Source of the DNA: Cepaea nemoralis
Taxonomy: Eukaryota > Mollusca > Gastropoda > Stylommatophora > Helicidae
NCBI GenBank assembly: GCA_014155875.1
Contig: JACEFZ010003484.1
Span: 50,001 to 114,000 of the forward strand
Length of the DNA: 64,000 bases
Direction of reading: 5' to 3'
The translations under genes and the position numbers were made by a program. Below the pieces are notes generated by a model. It worked only from the letters and a program-made list of their open reading frames with translations, did no database searches and was not told the origin of the DNA. Each line of letters opens with the position of its first letter. Position 1 is the first letter of the stretch. Positions 30,850 to 42,845 of this stretch are shown here, piece by piece.

Positions 30850-33800
30850 TTAACTGACTCTTTTAGTTCACTCTATGGTCCATAAAGTTTATCTTCCACT
30901 GTTGTATCTCTAGGCCAGACGTTTTGCCTGGATATGTTGTAGTTTGGGCAGTCCCGGAGTATGTTCTCTGCTGTCTGCGACGCCAGTCCACATGTGCATG
31001 TGGCTGATTCACCAATCTTGAAGTTTGTATACATGTGGTTGCGTAATCTATTGTGTCCTGTTCTGAGGCGTAGAATAATGACTTGTTCTGGTCTGTCCAT
31101 AACGTAACAGTAATCTTGGGCAGATTTTGGTGGTTTTCTGACTGATATGAACATTCTTTTCTGTTGATGGTATGTAACGGAGAAATCAGGTTGTTCTTCT
31201 TTTGCTCCTTTCTTAGCCAATCGATCACCTCTGTCGTTTTTGGGTACTCCACAGTGGGATAGTATCCACTATATGGTGACCTTATGCTGACTGCTAAGTT
31301 CAGAAAGTTGTGCCCTTAGTACTGGCAATATCCCAGAATGGAGCACCTCGAGTACTGATTTTGCATCTGTCAATAGCACACAGGTTGTATTCCATGGCTG
31401 GTATTTAGTAATGTCTTTGTTGCTATCTTTATTGGGTCAATTTTAGCATCATAGCATGGCAGTATATTCATGTTAGTACTCTGGCCAAATATTATTTGGG
31501 TATTTTATTACACTCCCTTTCCTCCATTTCGAACAGCATTTTGTGCTGACCCATCTGTGTAGAATAGAATTCAGAGGTCCTGTGATTATTCTTCATCAAG
31601 AAAGCTGAGGCTGGCTGTTCTGCGCTGCACACTGTTCTGGTCTTCCTTGTCAAATATTCCTCTCACTTTTGTCTGGATTTGTTGTGACGTCTATGTTCCT
31701 CTTTACACGGAGTTCGTTCTTGAATAGTTTTAAATGGATACCAACTGTGAGCAGATCGGTGATTTCTCTGCAGGATCGTTTGGCCTGGTGGATAAAACTG
31801 CTTCTTTTCAACCGCCCTATAGCTATGCTTTTAAATATGATCTTCATAGGGTGGCTTGGCACGCTGAGAAACATTTCTGCATGTATTAGCGTTTTCGTAT
31901 CTCTGCGCTCTCTTAGTGCTTGTGTCCTCCCCATCTTCCCCACTTCCATTATAGGGGTTGATCTCATCCTTCTTGTGGTGAATCTATGTGCTTGATTTTG
32001 CACCTTGTCCAGCTCTTGTAGTGTGGTATTTATGCTGAACATCACACAGTTGACCCGTATTCCAGGTGTGGTCGTATGCTCTCTTGATAAACTTTGCTAA
32101 GTATTTTCCCACTGGCTCTCCATGTTGTTCCACTTAGTTTTCTCAGGGTGGTTATTTTCCTTCTGGCTTTTGCTACTACTTTGTTGATGTGCTTTCTCCA
32201 TGTCAGCCTGTGATCAAATGTTACTTCAAGGTATGCTGGTTCTTTATCTTATCTTAGGGGTATTCAATTTATCTGGATGATCCCTGCCTCTTGTTTTGGA
32301 GAGGGGATCAAGAGAGTGGTGCTGCACTTGTCAGTGTTTAGTCAGAAACACCATGTATTTGCCCATGCAGCAAATGTATCTACAGCTCTTTGTAGCAATC
32401 TGGTGGCCACTGATGCATGTTCATTTGTGCTCCATAGAACCAGGTCATCAGCGTACATTGCTGCTTTAATTCCATATGGTAGTTTAGCAAGAAGATCATT
32501 GATGAAGATTAGAAAATGTGTGGGGGACAAGACTCTACCTTGGGGAACACCGTGAAGCAGTAGTACTTTCTTGCGCTTGAATCCGTCTATCTGTACTCGG
32601 GCTCTCCTGTTGTGCAAGTAGGCTTTCACCCATTTGTACATTCTGATAATAGGAGCGGCTGGCCGAGTGGCTAGAACGCCCGATTCTCTTTCAGGAGACC
32701 CGAGTTCGAATCCTCGGTAAGGTGTGGCGGTTTTGTTCTGTCGGGGGCAAAAAGAAATCTATAACCTGCACAGTTCGCGGCGACTGCACTAGCCAGGCGG
32801 CCTTAATTCCTCAGGCTCAAGAACCCCTTCCATACACAGCAAGGTACTATATTGGCAGTCAATGACAGTGACAGTACATTATTCCACTGACTTTATAGTT
32901 CCTAAGTTTCTTCTTCAGACCATTCTTTCCAGACTTTGTCAATGGCTTTCTTTAGATATATATATATCGCAAGCACCAGTTTCTTCTCTTGGAAGGAATC
33001 CTCAATTTATTTAGAGAGGTAAATTGTCTGATCTTCTGTAGAATAGCACTGCCTAAAGTAAGCCTGATGTGGCACAAGCATTTTTTTCACTTTCAATGTA
33101 CCACTGCAGTCTGTAATTGATGATGCGCTCCATTGTTTGGCAGATGCAGCTAGTGAGGCTATTGATCTGTAGCATGATGCATTAGAACTGTCTGTCCCTG
33201 ATTTTAGGAGAGCTATCATGATTGATTCTCACCAGGCCTGAAGAACGCTGCCTTCTGTCCAGCTTTTATTGAAGATCTGCAACAACATTGTTTTGGCCAC
33301 TGTTCCTACATTCCTGATCATTGCATTGGAGATAACATCAGTTCCTGGTGCTTTCTTATTTTCAGTTTTGATATTGCTAGCTCCAGTTTGCTGATTGTGA
33401 TTGGTGCCTGTAGAACCTTATGTACTATTTCATTCTGTCTGTATGTTGCAATTTCTCTCGAATCTCTTGTTGATTCTCTGGACTAATTTATATATTGTTA
33501 TCCTGTGCGAATGAGTCCGCAAAATGGTCAGCTGCTTGCTTTCTTGTTAAGATGTTTCCGCGTTCATGTAGTGCAATTTTTTAGTTTCTCCCTGTTCCCG
33601 CATCATTAAGTTGTATTTTAGTTTCTACAACTACTTTGTGTCTCTTCCAAAATTCAGTGACTGTTTTCTCCTGCCAGCTTTTCCGTCTAGCCTGCAGTAT
33701 TGGTCCTATAAAATTTGGCTTTTGCGTGCTGGTATTTATTGTGATGCTCTTCGCTGGGTTTGGCCTCTGCTTGCTGTCTACACACTTCCACATCATTATG

Positions 33801-34730
33801 CAACTGTTCCAGTTCATTACTGCAGTAAGGTTTATATTGTTTACGAGCTCCTCTTGGTATTTTTTCTAGTGCCGCCTGTAGTATGCATTTCCCAAACTCT
33901 ACAACTACTTTATTTATGTCTTTCTCAGTGTTCAGGTTTCTAACCAGTATGCTGGTGCGGTGCTTGTACATTGCCCATTCTGCTTTCTTGTAGTTCGTAG
34001 TTCAACCTCTAGAAGGTGCTGCTTTTACTTAGAAGCACATTTTCTCCAGTTAAAAATACTTTACGATGATCACTGCCACTACGTTGTTTCCCAACAATTC
34101 GTGTAATGTTCCACTCCAGGTCTGGTGAATGAAACGCCAGGTCACGTATAGTTGTAGTAGGACATGATCTCGAGTAGAAAGTATGTGGGTCGGACGGCTT
34201 GTTAATCAAATCAAGATGAATCTATTCTCATCCTCCCAGTCTTCCAGTCTCTCTTCTCTCTGGTTCATGAGATCGTAGCCCCAGCTCTGCGAGTGGCTAT
34301 TGAAGTCGCCACACACAATCATGTTTTCTTTTAATGGTAGTGTGTCCAATGCCTGTTGGTGGTCACTTGGACAGTACTAATTGATCACATGTAGATCTAT
34401 ATTTGTCTGTCTTACTTTTATGTGTCTCATACTCAACCCGTTTCAAGTAAATTTCAATTTGGGAAACAGAGACGTTATTGTTTTAACAAGGGTCAGTATC
34501 CCACCTTTTCGTTTGTCCTTTCGGTTAGATCGGTAACACTTGTAGCCTCAAATTTTGAAGGCTATATTTTCATGAAGGTGAGTTTCTTGCAAGTAACATA
34601 CACTTACTTTAACTCGATCCAAGATGTTATCTAGCTCAGTTTTTTATTGTTGCTGACTCCCTCCGCATTCCAGCGTATTATTTCTAGTCTTTGTTTGGAA
34701 TGACCATACGCTCTATTCTAAAGTCCCCTG
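30850..34730 (-). pseudogene. I-type LINE (APE endonuclease, RT, RNase H), decayed full ORF2
   Basis: Antisense relic, right to left: endonuclease with RTKRKGGILTLV (about 34510) and CGDFNSHSQSWGY (about 34290), GSDHRKVFLTGENV (about 34055), linker PRGARKQYKPYC (33860) and ARRKSWQEKTVTEFWKRH (33680), RT start IALLKSGTDSSNASCYRSI (33200) and HQAYFRQCYSTEDQ (33040), RT core HGVPQGRVLSPTHFLIFIND and catalytic YADDLVLW (32640-32340), the ELDKVQNQAHRFTTRRMRST segment (32010), an RNase H end SHCGVPKNDRGDRLAKKGAK (31235) and the tail RLRTGHNRLRNHMYT with CTCGLASQTAENIL (31000). Many stops and frameshifts; one SINE insertion. Confidence 0.88.
32650..32873 (+). mobile_element. tRNA-derived SINE (Leu/Ser-like head), family S3
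   Basis: A box TGGCCGAGTGG (32660-32670) and B box GTTCGAATCC (32704-32713) at normal polymerase III spacing, in a head with fair tRNA-like pairing around CGATTCTCTTTCAGGAGACC. The body contains CAGTTCGCGGCGACTGCACT and AGCCAGGCGG. It splits the RT region of the I-type LINE: the LINE reads up to about 32645 on one side and resumes near 32875 on the other. Confidence 0.82.
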
Positions 34731-35299
34731 GCTCCACAGGACATCTGAGAAGGGCCTCAGTCGTTTTGATTGGATCCTTTTTTGGACCCGCAATTCTAAT
34801 GTGATACCGTGGCCATCCATGAAAAAGGTCGTCGCTTATATGTATTTAATGTACTGGAATACAAGAGGCGCAGTTGACTTAGTCCAGTGTTTGCACTACT
34901 TGAAATCAAAGTGGGCTGTTAGTGTGACACTATAATTATATTCTCCAATGACTGTTAGTTTAGTCGGTCATTTAAGGTGAAGAGAATTACTATATCTGTA
35001 TGAGCCAGGTAATTATAGTGTCCTCACATTACTTCGTATAATAGATGCCAACTAATGATCTTATGAATGTTTACATATGGCTATAAGAATCTACCAAGAC
35101 TAATCTATTCGACAATCAGTATTCAGACAACGACAATCGATCCCGTGAGAAACATTAGACATCAATTGTAGGGCACTACATCTCTTTTGCCCAGGAAAAC
35201 TTGCAAAATAGGAAAGAGCTGATCCTTTTCTTGTCTATTCACGAATACCCGTGAGAATTACGCTGACAGGTCCTCGTGTAACTCAGTAACTCATAGGTG
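34731..35299. other. No recognisable feature
   Basis: Unique AT-rich sequence between the I-type LINE and a SINE. Nothing could be supported. Confidence 0.5.
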
Positions 35300-35552
35300 C
35301 CGGTTTCCCTGGCGAAGAGGTTAAGGACGTTGTTCGTAATCCCGTATACTCTCGTACGAAACACAGCTGCGCGAGATTAGGCAGCAGATCCCGTCGCGTT
35401 GGTTACTTACGGAGGCATGTGAGCAGGTCGTTCATAAAGCAATATCAAACTACTGAACGTAAAACTTGCCAAGACATCAACAGCAGCTGCAAAATGCTGG
35501 TGTCGACTGCAATGTCCTGTAAAAGGATATGCGGAAGAAAAATAACTCATAG
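35300..35552 (+). mobile_element. SINE family S2, copy 2
   Basis: A-box-like TGGCGAAGAGG near 35310, then TGCGCGAGATTAGGCAGCAG, CGTCGCGTTGGTTACTTACG, AAAGCAATATCAAACTACTG, AACTTGCCAAGACATCAACA and GCAATGTCCTGTAAAAGGAT with a GGAAGAAAAATA end. It aligns with the 28.4-kb copy along the full length. Confidence 0.75.
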
Positions 35553-35711
35553 GTAAACAATAGCGATACACCAACACTTATATACACACAGAGACAATAC
35601 ATGGCATGATATAAGGCACTCCTCTTTGCTCTTTTACCATCAAATTTGTCAGATGCATTAAGTTTTCACACGTGCTTCACTTTATAACACGGTAAAACAG
35701 TTGTTCTACAT

Positions 35712-37515
35712 CAGGGGCGGGCAAACTTTTTGTGCGCAGGGCCACATTGACAAATGTAAAGCTATTTGGGGGGGGGGGCAGATATACTATGTCCACTTTG
35801 ATTACAGCAACCTATCACAATAAGTAATTATGAATTATGTATAGGTTACTACACAGTATAAATAACTAATTATTGCAATTTTATTTTACTTATACACTTA
35901 TACATTATATTTTACAATATGGACACACATTTCAACTAATTTGTTAACAAGATTTTATAATGTTTTATTATAATAACTTGTTTTCTTAATTATCTATCAA
36001 TGACATTAATTTAGACACAAACCGACTACATTGTCACAATAAATGTTGATTCCTAATGAGATGTATGTAACTGCTTGCAATTTTTGACAATAATCTTTAA
36101 ATCTGGAGCATGTTTACTTGTTGAAACTCGCATGACAGCATGCAAGTTGCAGTCTGACAATAAAGACCTATTCTTAGAGTTGTTGATCTTCAAGCAAGAA
36201 AATGCTTGTTCGCAAATGTATGTTTATCCAAACAATGATAAAAGTTTAGCTGCAAAGTTTTTCAAGTTGGGAAATGATTCATCTGATATAGATCCATAGA
36301 AATCATGTCCTGTGGTTATGTCTTTGAGTGACTCAACACTCAATAATTCTTCAGTGAGTTTGAAAGAACTGTTTATTCCACGTGTAAATATCAATAATTG
36401 GGCAGTATCATGTACATCGGTACTCTCATCCAATGCAAGAGAGTACCACAAAAGATTTTTACTTGCATCTTGAAGTTTATGCACCAGATTGTCACTTATC
36501 TTGTCAACATGTCTGACCACAGTTCTCCTTGATAAAGTAATGTTGACAATTTTATTTTGTTTTGTTCTGAACAAATACTGTTTGCTGCATCTGGCATGCA
36601 TTCCTTGATGAAAATGGCTTGTTCTGTTTAACAATTGGGTGTGACAGCACAAGACTAGCATCTGTTGCAGCATCTTGAATTGGAGATTGTTTAGTTAAAA
36701 CAGTTAGCTGGTTCTCCAAATTTTTCACCAACTCCAGGCATTTCATTTCCCTCTCTTCGGTTGCTAAATTGCACCCGAAATTGAATATTTTGTTTGATAA
36801 TGTCTTTTTACATTGTACTCCTTGAAGACAGCCACTGACTCACGACACAACAAGCAAATTGATTTGCTACCAACTTTTATAAAACAGTACTTAGTTGTCC
36901 ATTCATCATTAAAAACGCGGCATTAATCTTCAATCTTACGTTTTTAGTGAGACTTATTGTTTTAATAAAATTCTAGCAGTTATAATTTTACAAAACTTTA
37001 CAAAGGACATGAAACAAAATATACTTCCGGCAGTGTGTGAAAATAAAATATTCGGAAAACAAGGAGTAAACTCAGAATGAATTTCAGAAATATATCAAGA
37101 TCAATACAACAAATAAATTAATTTGAACATTTTAAATGTGGAAATAATTTATAACAGCAAAACAAAACTTTTAAATCTAACATTTTCTTGCAAAATAAGT
37201 CATTTCATTCACCGGAGAAATATATGTTTTTCATAAAATCATCCTTACTAAATGTTTACACGTCGATAAATATTTATCTACATTAAAATCGATAGACTCG
37301 CATTTTAGCATTACATTACGAAGGTCAAGGACTGTTTACAAAAATAGAAATTTAGACAAAAAAATTCTATCAGAAATGTTAAAACAATCATAACGGTACA
37401 CGAAATACTTAAAATTCAACAAAATACTTGAAAACGAAGTAAAATTTTTATTTCTTAATGCCCTCGAGATCCTCATAATATCAGCTGCCGGGCCACATGC
37501 GGCCCGCGGGCTACA
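35712..37515. mobile_element. hAT element with GTF2IRD2/ZBED-like transposase relic
   Basis: The left end is CAGGGGCGGGCAAACTTTTT (35712-35731) followed by GGGCCACA; the right end keeps GGGCCACATGCGGCCCGCGG (about 37491-37510) but has lost the final inverted bases, so the second terminus is decayed. This terminal design is typical of Charlie-type hAT elements. The interior carries an antisense transposase pseudogene and AT-rich flanks. Confidence 0.75.
36224..36960 (-). pseudogene. hAT transposase, BED finger and catalytic-core start, broken
   Basis: Antisense, with frameshifts. The N-terminal region reads CRVFNDEWTTKYCFIKVG and SICLLCRESVAVFKEYNVK-RHYQTKY (a BED-type finger, CxxC...HxxxxH), near 36770-36930. 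It is followed by KQNKPFSSRNACQM, a NITLSRRTVVRHVDKISDN segment and LWYSLALDESTDVHDTAQLL, the conserved ALDESTD segment carrying the first catalytic Asp, then a TTGHDFYGSI segment. This order matches GTF2IRD2/ZBED-type hAT transposases. The C-terminal dimerisation region is not seen. Confidence 0.82.
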
Positions 37516-37519
37516 TTAT

Positions 37520-37970
37520 TTTAAAAAAAATTATCCTCATAAAGTACTCGAACCATCTTTTCTGCTGTCGAATTTCTCTAAAGAATTTACTACTTTCACG
37601 TATGTTTGTTTATTTGTTTTTTTTTTTTGTTTTTTTTTTTGTTTGGTTGTTTTGTCTGTTTATAATATTCCTTGTATTTTTCACAGAAACCACTCTTCAG
37701 CTGGCATTAACCGTTTACTGTCTTGTCTGTTTATTTTCAGTACACACAACAGGTTGTAAGCTCTACATACAATTATAACACTTTGGTTCTCACAGCAAAT
37801 GACAGCCACGAAGAAGGAAATAAAAACAACAAAGAATATCCTTCTAAAAGAACAGCCCCTGAAATAAGTAAAGAGCTTCAAGTACTTAAGAAGTATACTA
37901 TCATCAAATTGCAAATCAGAAAACGAGATCGAGAATAGTTGCAATAAGAAAAAATAAATTAATGTGACAA
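37520..37970. other. No recognisable feature; T-rich stretch
   Basis: T-rich sequence around 37600-37660. No gene supported. Confidence 0.5.
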
Positions 37971-37974
37971 ATGC

Positions 37975-38430
37975 CAACAATAATAAATAATAAATACGTT
38001 TCAGTAGATACTAAAAAATCACTATGCAACACAATATTTCAACCAACTCTATGCTACCAATGTCAAACATGGACAATAACAGAAAAAAGAGAAAAGAAAA
38101 ATTACATCAACGTAATGCATATTTCTGACTAGAATTCTCAAGATGGGAGACAATAAAAATGATGAATTCAGGACTAAAATGAGGATAATAACAGCGCTAT
38201 TGTTCACGAGGAAACGGCAAGTGAAATGGTTCCGCCACATAACTAGACTCCCAACTGACAGCATATGACAACAAGTAATGTAGTAAATTGGAACCAGAAG
38301 AAGAGGCCGACCACGTAAACGATGGACATGGGGAATAACAGAGTCCATGAGAATCTTATGAAGTCCATAAACGGGCATTCTCCTGCTGTTTGTTCTTCAC
38401 TTTGACACCGCAAGGTACTAAAGGAGCAAG
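37975..38430 (+). pseudogene. RTE-like LINE C-terminal fragment, sense
   Basis: Frameshifted translation: NKYVSVDTKKSLCNTIFQPT, LCYQCQTWTITEK, then RQVKWFRHITRLPTDS and RRRGRPRKRWTWGITESMR, the basic end of an RTE-like ORF2. The end at about 38430 has a GATGAGGTGATGAGG-like tail. It lies tail to tail with the antisense RT relic that starts at 38520. Confidence 0.7.
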
Positions 38431-38519
38431 ATGAGATGAGGTGATGAGGTAAATGACAGCTTTTTATTGGTGGGTATTTTTGTCATTCATCCCCAGGACA
38501 TTTTTGGCATGATTATTTT

Positions 38520-40281
38520 GTTCCTAGGTACTAGAAACTCTTTATTTGTTTCAAGGGATATTCGTTTAGGTGAATCTTTGTTGCTTTTTCTTCTTTAGTT
38601 ATAGTCAATTCCTCAGTTTTACTTATGCTAATTTTCATGTTATGTTCCCTACACATTTCGTTTAGACTATTCATGTGGTCTTGTAATTCAGCTTCAGATT
38701 TTGCTATTAGTGCTTGGTCGTCCGCAAACAGGAATTCTCTAATGGTTAGATTTGCAGATGGTCCTTCTTCTGTGTTCTTGTCATGCGGTGTTTTTGCGGT
38801 CTCTGTTTGGTTGGTTTCTTTACATATGTTGTCTATATATGTTATGAACAAGAGAGGGGACAGGACACAACCTTGTCGTACTCCAGATCTTATGGTGAAG
38901 GGTTCTGAGTGTCCTCCAGTTGCTCTCACTATGCATTCACTGTTGTTGTATAAGCTTCTACATAGGTTTGTTAGATGTGTACTCACTCCATATTGTTTAA
39001 GGATTTCCCACAGCTTGTTTCTATCTACCCTATAAAACGCTTTTTCTTGGTCGACAAAGGCTAAGTAGAGTGTTTCATTGAATTCGATTGATTTTTCTAT
39101 TAGTTGTCTAAGAGCAAAAATGGCATCTGTGCATCCTTTATTTTCCCTAAATCCAAGTTGTTTCACTTAGCTGGGGTTCTATAATATTTCGCAATCTTTT
39201 CTCAAGAATTTTGCAAAATATTCTCCCAGTATGACTCATCAGTGAAATGCCTCTGTATTGTGTGCAATCTCTTTTGTTGCCTTTGTTTTTCCAAGTTGGG
39301 ATAATTATGGCGTTTCCCCAGTCTCGTGGTGTTTATTGTTCTACCCAAACGTGATTGAATAGTCTACGTAGCCATGCTGTTCCTACTTCTCTTGCTGTTT
39401 TAATTAGTTCATTTGGTATTTCATCTTGTCCTGGTGATTTGTTCAATGGGGCTAATCTGATGGCTTATATAATTTCTTCTTTCAGTATGCCTGGTTCTAG
39501 TTCTTCGATGACATCTGTGTCGGTTTCTTTAATTCCTGTGACATCTGATGGAATGTTGAGAAGTTGTTCGAAGTACTGTTTCCAACTTATTAGGATTTGT
39601 TTTTGTTCACTTATCGGTTCTCCATTTTCGTTGTTAATTATTTCAGTTGGGTCAAAGGGTTCTCATCTGGTTCTTATTGCACTTATCTTTTTATAATAAT
39701 TTCTAGTTGCCTCCTTGTAGTTTTTATTTAGAGTTTCTCTATACTCCTCCCAGGCTTTTTGTGTTTCTCCCTTTAATATTCTATTCACATGTCTTTTCGC
39801 TATTCTTTATTCTATGTAATCGCATTCCTGTTTGCTCTTCGACCACTTTTTATATTTTTCCTTTTTGTCTTTTACAGCTTTCTGTACTTCTGCGTTCCAC
39901 CAACTTGTTATTTTTTTATCCGCGTTTTGCTTTTTTTTTTCGTGGTTCGACATGACATCTTTTGCAGTATTTAAAATGCTTGATTTGAACATCTCCTATT
40001 CTTCCTCCACTGTCTTTCTTTGTGTAGGTAATTTTACAAAGATGTCAGTTAGCTCTTTTTTATAATTTTTCCTCACTGCCTCGTCTTTGAGATTTTTTAA
40101 GTTTACTGATTCGCATGGCGTGTATTTTCCTGGTCTTTGCTTCCTTCTACTGATGATTCTTATTGTGGCAACGACTGCTTTTTGGCCTGTGTTTATACCT
40201 AAATTGGGCACTTCCCTTGCATCTAATATACTTCTCTTTCTTTTATTTCTTGTTAATATAATAATCTCAAGGACCCTCTAA
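38520..40281 (-). pseudogene. RTE-like LINE reverse transcriptase relic
   Basis: Antisense. The clear part (38531-39166) reads QLGFRENKGCTDAIFALRQL, LAFVDQEKAFYRVDRNKLW, SGVRQGCVLSPLLFITYIDN, catalytic FLFADDQALIAKS and LKQIKSF, where it stops before the C-terminal domain. Upstream (39170-40281) fragments of the linker appear: ITSWWNAEVQKAVKDKKEKY (about 39860) and LKDEAVRKNYKKELTD (40060-40105). Stops and frameshifts occur throughout; the endonuclease is not visible. YADD is FADD. Confidence 0.82.
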
Positions 40282-40309
40282 AATTATGACTAAATCCGAT
40301 CTAGTCGTC

Positions 40310-42780
40310 CTGTTGAGATTGCAACAGAAGCATCCGTGCAGCGAGTGGAGGAGATGATTAGAGGTGACAGGCCAGTAACGATAGACTCTGTGGCATCTGC
40401 AATAGGGTGCTCACATGGTTCAGCATACAGCATAATGCATGATCGAATTAAATTTAAGAAAGTGTGCTCAAGGTGGGTGTCGCGGAACCACTGTAAGTTA
40501 ACGATAAGATGATAAACTAACAGAGACAGCCTGTTTTTACAGCTGCCATTGTTTGTTACTAGTACAGACACATTCACGTCGGATCAAGGGAACCGCCAGT
40601 CCTTGAAAATTCCCTAGGAAACGGGAAATGTCGGCTTGTTGTTTTGTTGAATCGCGAGATGAAGGGACAGACGATTTCTTTAGTTGTAGAAAAGGGGAGA
40701 CGAAAATTCCTGTGAAGTTAGGGACGGATTGTCTGCCCCTGAGAACACCTGTTGTTGACAGGAGAATGACGTCACTCGGACAATCTCCGACTGCAGAAAA
40801 CATAATTTCTTTTGCCGCCAGTGGGAAGAATGGAATTGAACTAGACAGAAGTGTTAGCTGGCTCGGTTCTAGTGTTGAATAGAATCGCATGTGTTCTGTA
40901 TCAATTAACATGTGTCTTTTATGGCAAATTGTGGATTCGATTCCGGATTGAGCCAGGATTGCATAAGGTATTTGCGGGATAGCATCTAGCTGTAAATAAT
41001 GTGGAATAGCTTAGTGATAGATAGAGTTTAGAACTCTATCATAGTGTTGTTGCGTTGTGGTTAGGTAGTCAAGGAGTATCGGCGACAGTAGGCAATCGCA
41101 TTGTTAAAATTAACTAGTGTGAGAAGTCAAGTAGCTCAGCTGGTTGGGAATAGTGAAATGGGATGATGTTTAGAGAGATTGAGGATGGTTGGGGGATAGG
41201 GAGAATGTCCAATGGTGGGATTTTGCAGTGGGGTCTACTGGGGTTCTACACTTTACATTTTGCTCTGTCCTTGTCTTGCCCTACCTCAGACCGAGGTGAT
41301 GAGCTCCTCTGCACATGACAGAGTTGGTTCACTGTCATGTATCTGAGTGAGGCCATTTGCCTACACTCATCTAATAGGGGTCAGTGACAGGTTGCTTTCA
41401 CCGGGTGTGTTGTTCTCTCTTTTACAGATTCCCTCAGGTTAGGATGAAAACCACTGAAACATGGCAAATTCAAATCCTGGAGAAAGTAGTGCAGGAAGGT
41501 TTATACATCAGCTTTTGCACTGGGCCTATGATAGAAAAAGTCTGAAGGACAGGGCTCTGGTGAGCCGATACCTATAAGCATCCAACAGGATGACTTCTCA
41601 GAACAATAATGTTTGTGTTACACGCCACTCGAAACCTGAACATTAGTGAGTATTTTTCCCCACATCATATGGAAAAATAACAATAGGAAGTGTCGAGGAA
41701 ATTAGTAGATTCCTGTGAGACTATGTACAATACTTGAGAGAGGGTGAGAACTTTAGGACATCTCTTAGAAAGGAATAATGTTAATTTCAAGGGACAGTGT
41801 TCTGCGTTTTCACTATTCAGGAATTGTGAAGTCTCAAACTCTAAGAACATTAAGGGACAGTTTTTATGATCAAGTTAGGATCAGTATCGGACTATATCTG
41901 TGATTGATGTCCTAGTATCGTGATTATCACAAGCTACCGGAGATAGTCTACATCTGGCAGGAGGGACACATCGTTTGGTGAAGTCTTTCGTGGTCACTCA
42001 GATGATGTTGTGTAGTCAGTCCTTACCATGATGATCGGATGTTGCTCCTGAGCTGTTCAGTCTGATTCTACAGATACACCAGAGTATACGACACAAATTC
42101 TACACATACACTTCTCACATACATACACCTTGCTTCATTAAATTATTTGTTATTAATATTTGGAAGCTAGAGTTGTTGAGTATGTTGTTTTGGGGAAGTG
42201 TGAGAGGGGGCATGATCCAGTGGCGAGTGAGAGAGAAAGAGGTATCCATTGACTGAGGGAGTGTGGTGGACGGAATCTGGTGGATTGTCCAGAATGTCCA
42301 ATATGGGGTTAAATATAATGTGGGTGTTGATTCCCCTCACTCCAGGGACGACACTTTAAAGGAAACACATGACAGTGGGTACCCACACAATTGACGGAGG
42401 AACACAAAATGAACAGATTTGGTCTGTCCTTGCATCATCTCTGTCGATACGAAGATGAAGGAGAAGACATGCTGAACAGGATTGTTACTGGGGACGAATC
42501 ATGGGTGAATTACTACCAGCCCAAATCGAAGCGTGCTTCAATGCAATGGAAACATCCTTCTTCACCTTGTATCCAAAAATTCAAGGTTACGCCATCAACA
42601 GGGAAGGTTATGTATGCTGACAGTGATCTGGGATTGTCAAGGAGTGCTTTTAACCAATTTCAAGAAGAAAGGTGACAATGTGAATTCTGAATCGTAATGT
42701 GAAGTTCTATCGATGCTTCTTGATGCAGCTCGAAGAAAACTTCCAGGACTGTTGACTAGAGGAGTGTTACATTTTAAAGT
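40310..42780 (+). pseudogene. Mariner (DD34D) transposase relic split by ~1.9 kb
   Basis: The N-terminal DNA-binding part is at 40310-40490: TEASVQRVEEMIRGDRPVTI, an IGCSHGSAYSIMHDR helix-turn-helix segment and KVCSRWVSRN. The protein resumes at about 42388 with LTEEHKMNRF, then NRIVTGDESWVNYYQPKSKR (catalytic D in TGDES), HPSSPCIQKFKVTPSTGKVM, and after a frameshift NSES-CEVLSMLLDAARRK and GLLTRGVL to about 42775. Expected continuity at WVxR/QLTEEHKM shows that 40497-42385 is an insertion. The second and third catalytic residues are lost or shifted. Confidence 0.85.
40497..42385. other. Unclassified insertion inside the mariner relic
   Basis: About 1.89 kb with no recognisable protein. The boundaries were set from the break in the transposase reading; CCAC occurs at both edges (40489-40492 region and 42382-42386 region), too short to be a convincing target duplication. 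The left end starts TGTAAGTTAACG. The class is undetermined. Confidence 0.5.
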
Positions 42781-42845
42781 AACAGGCACATTGGTGATTG
42801 CATCTTTTGTGAAGGAACACTTTCACCGTCAACACTGACATCTTC

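Noticed and set aside
32650..32720. A functional tRNA gene
   Set aside because: Both boxes are present but the acceptor stem does not pair and a SINE body follows; it lies inside a LINE.
36075..36299. Plus-strand frame over the hAT relic
   Set aside because: Antisense shadow of the transposase pseudogene.
35704..37515. An 8-bp duplication for the second hAT (TTCTACAT against GGCTACAT)
   Set aside because: The right terminus is decayed, so the match near 37508-37514 may be accidental and lies within expected element sequence.
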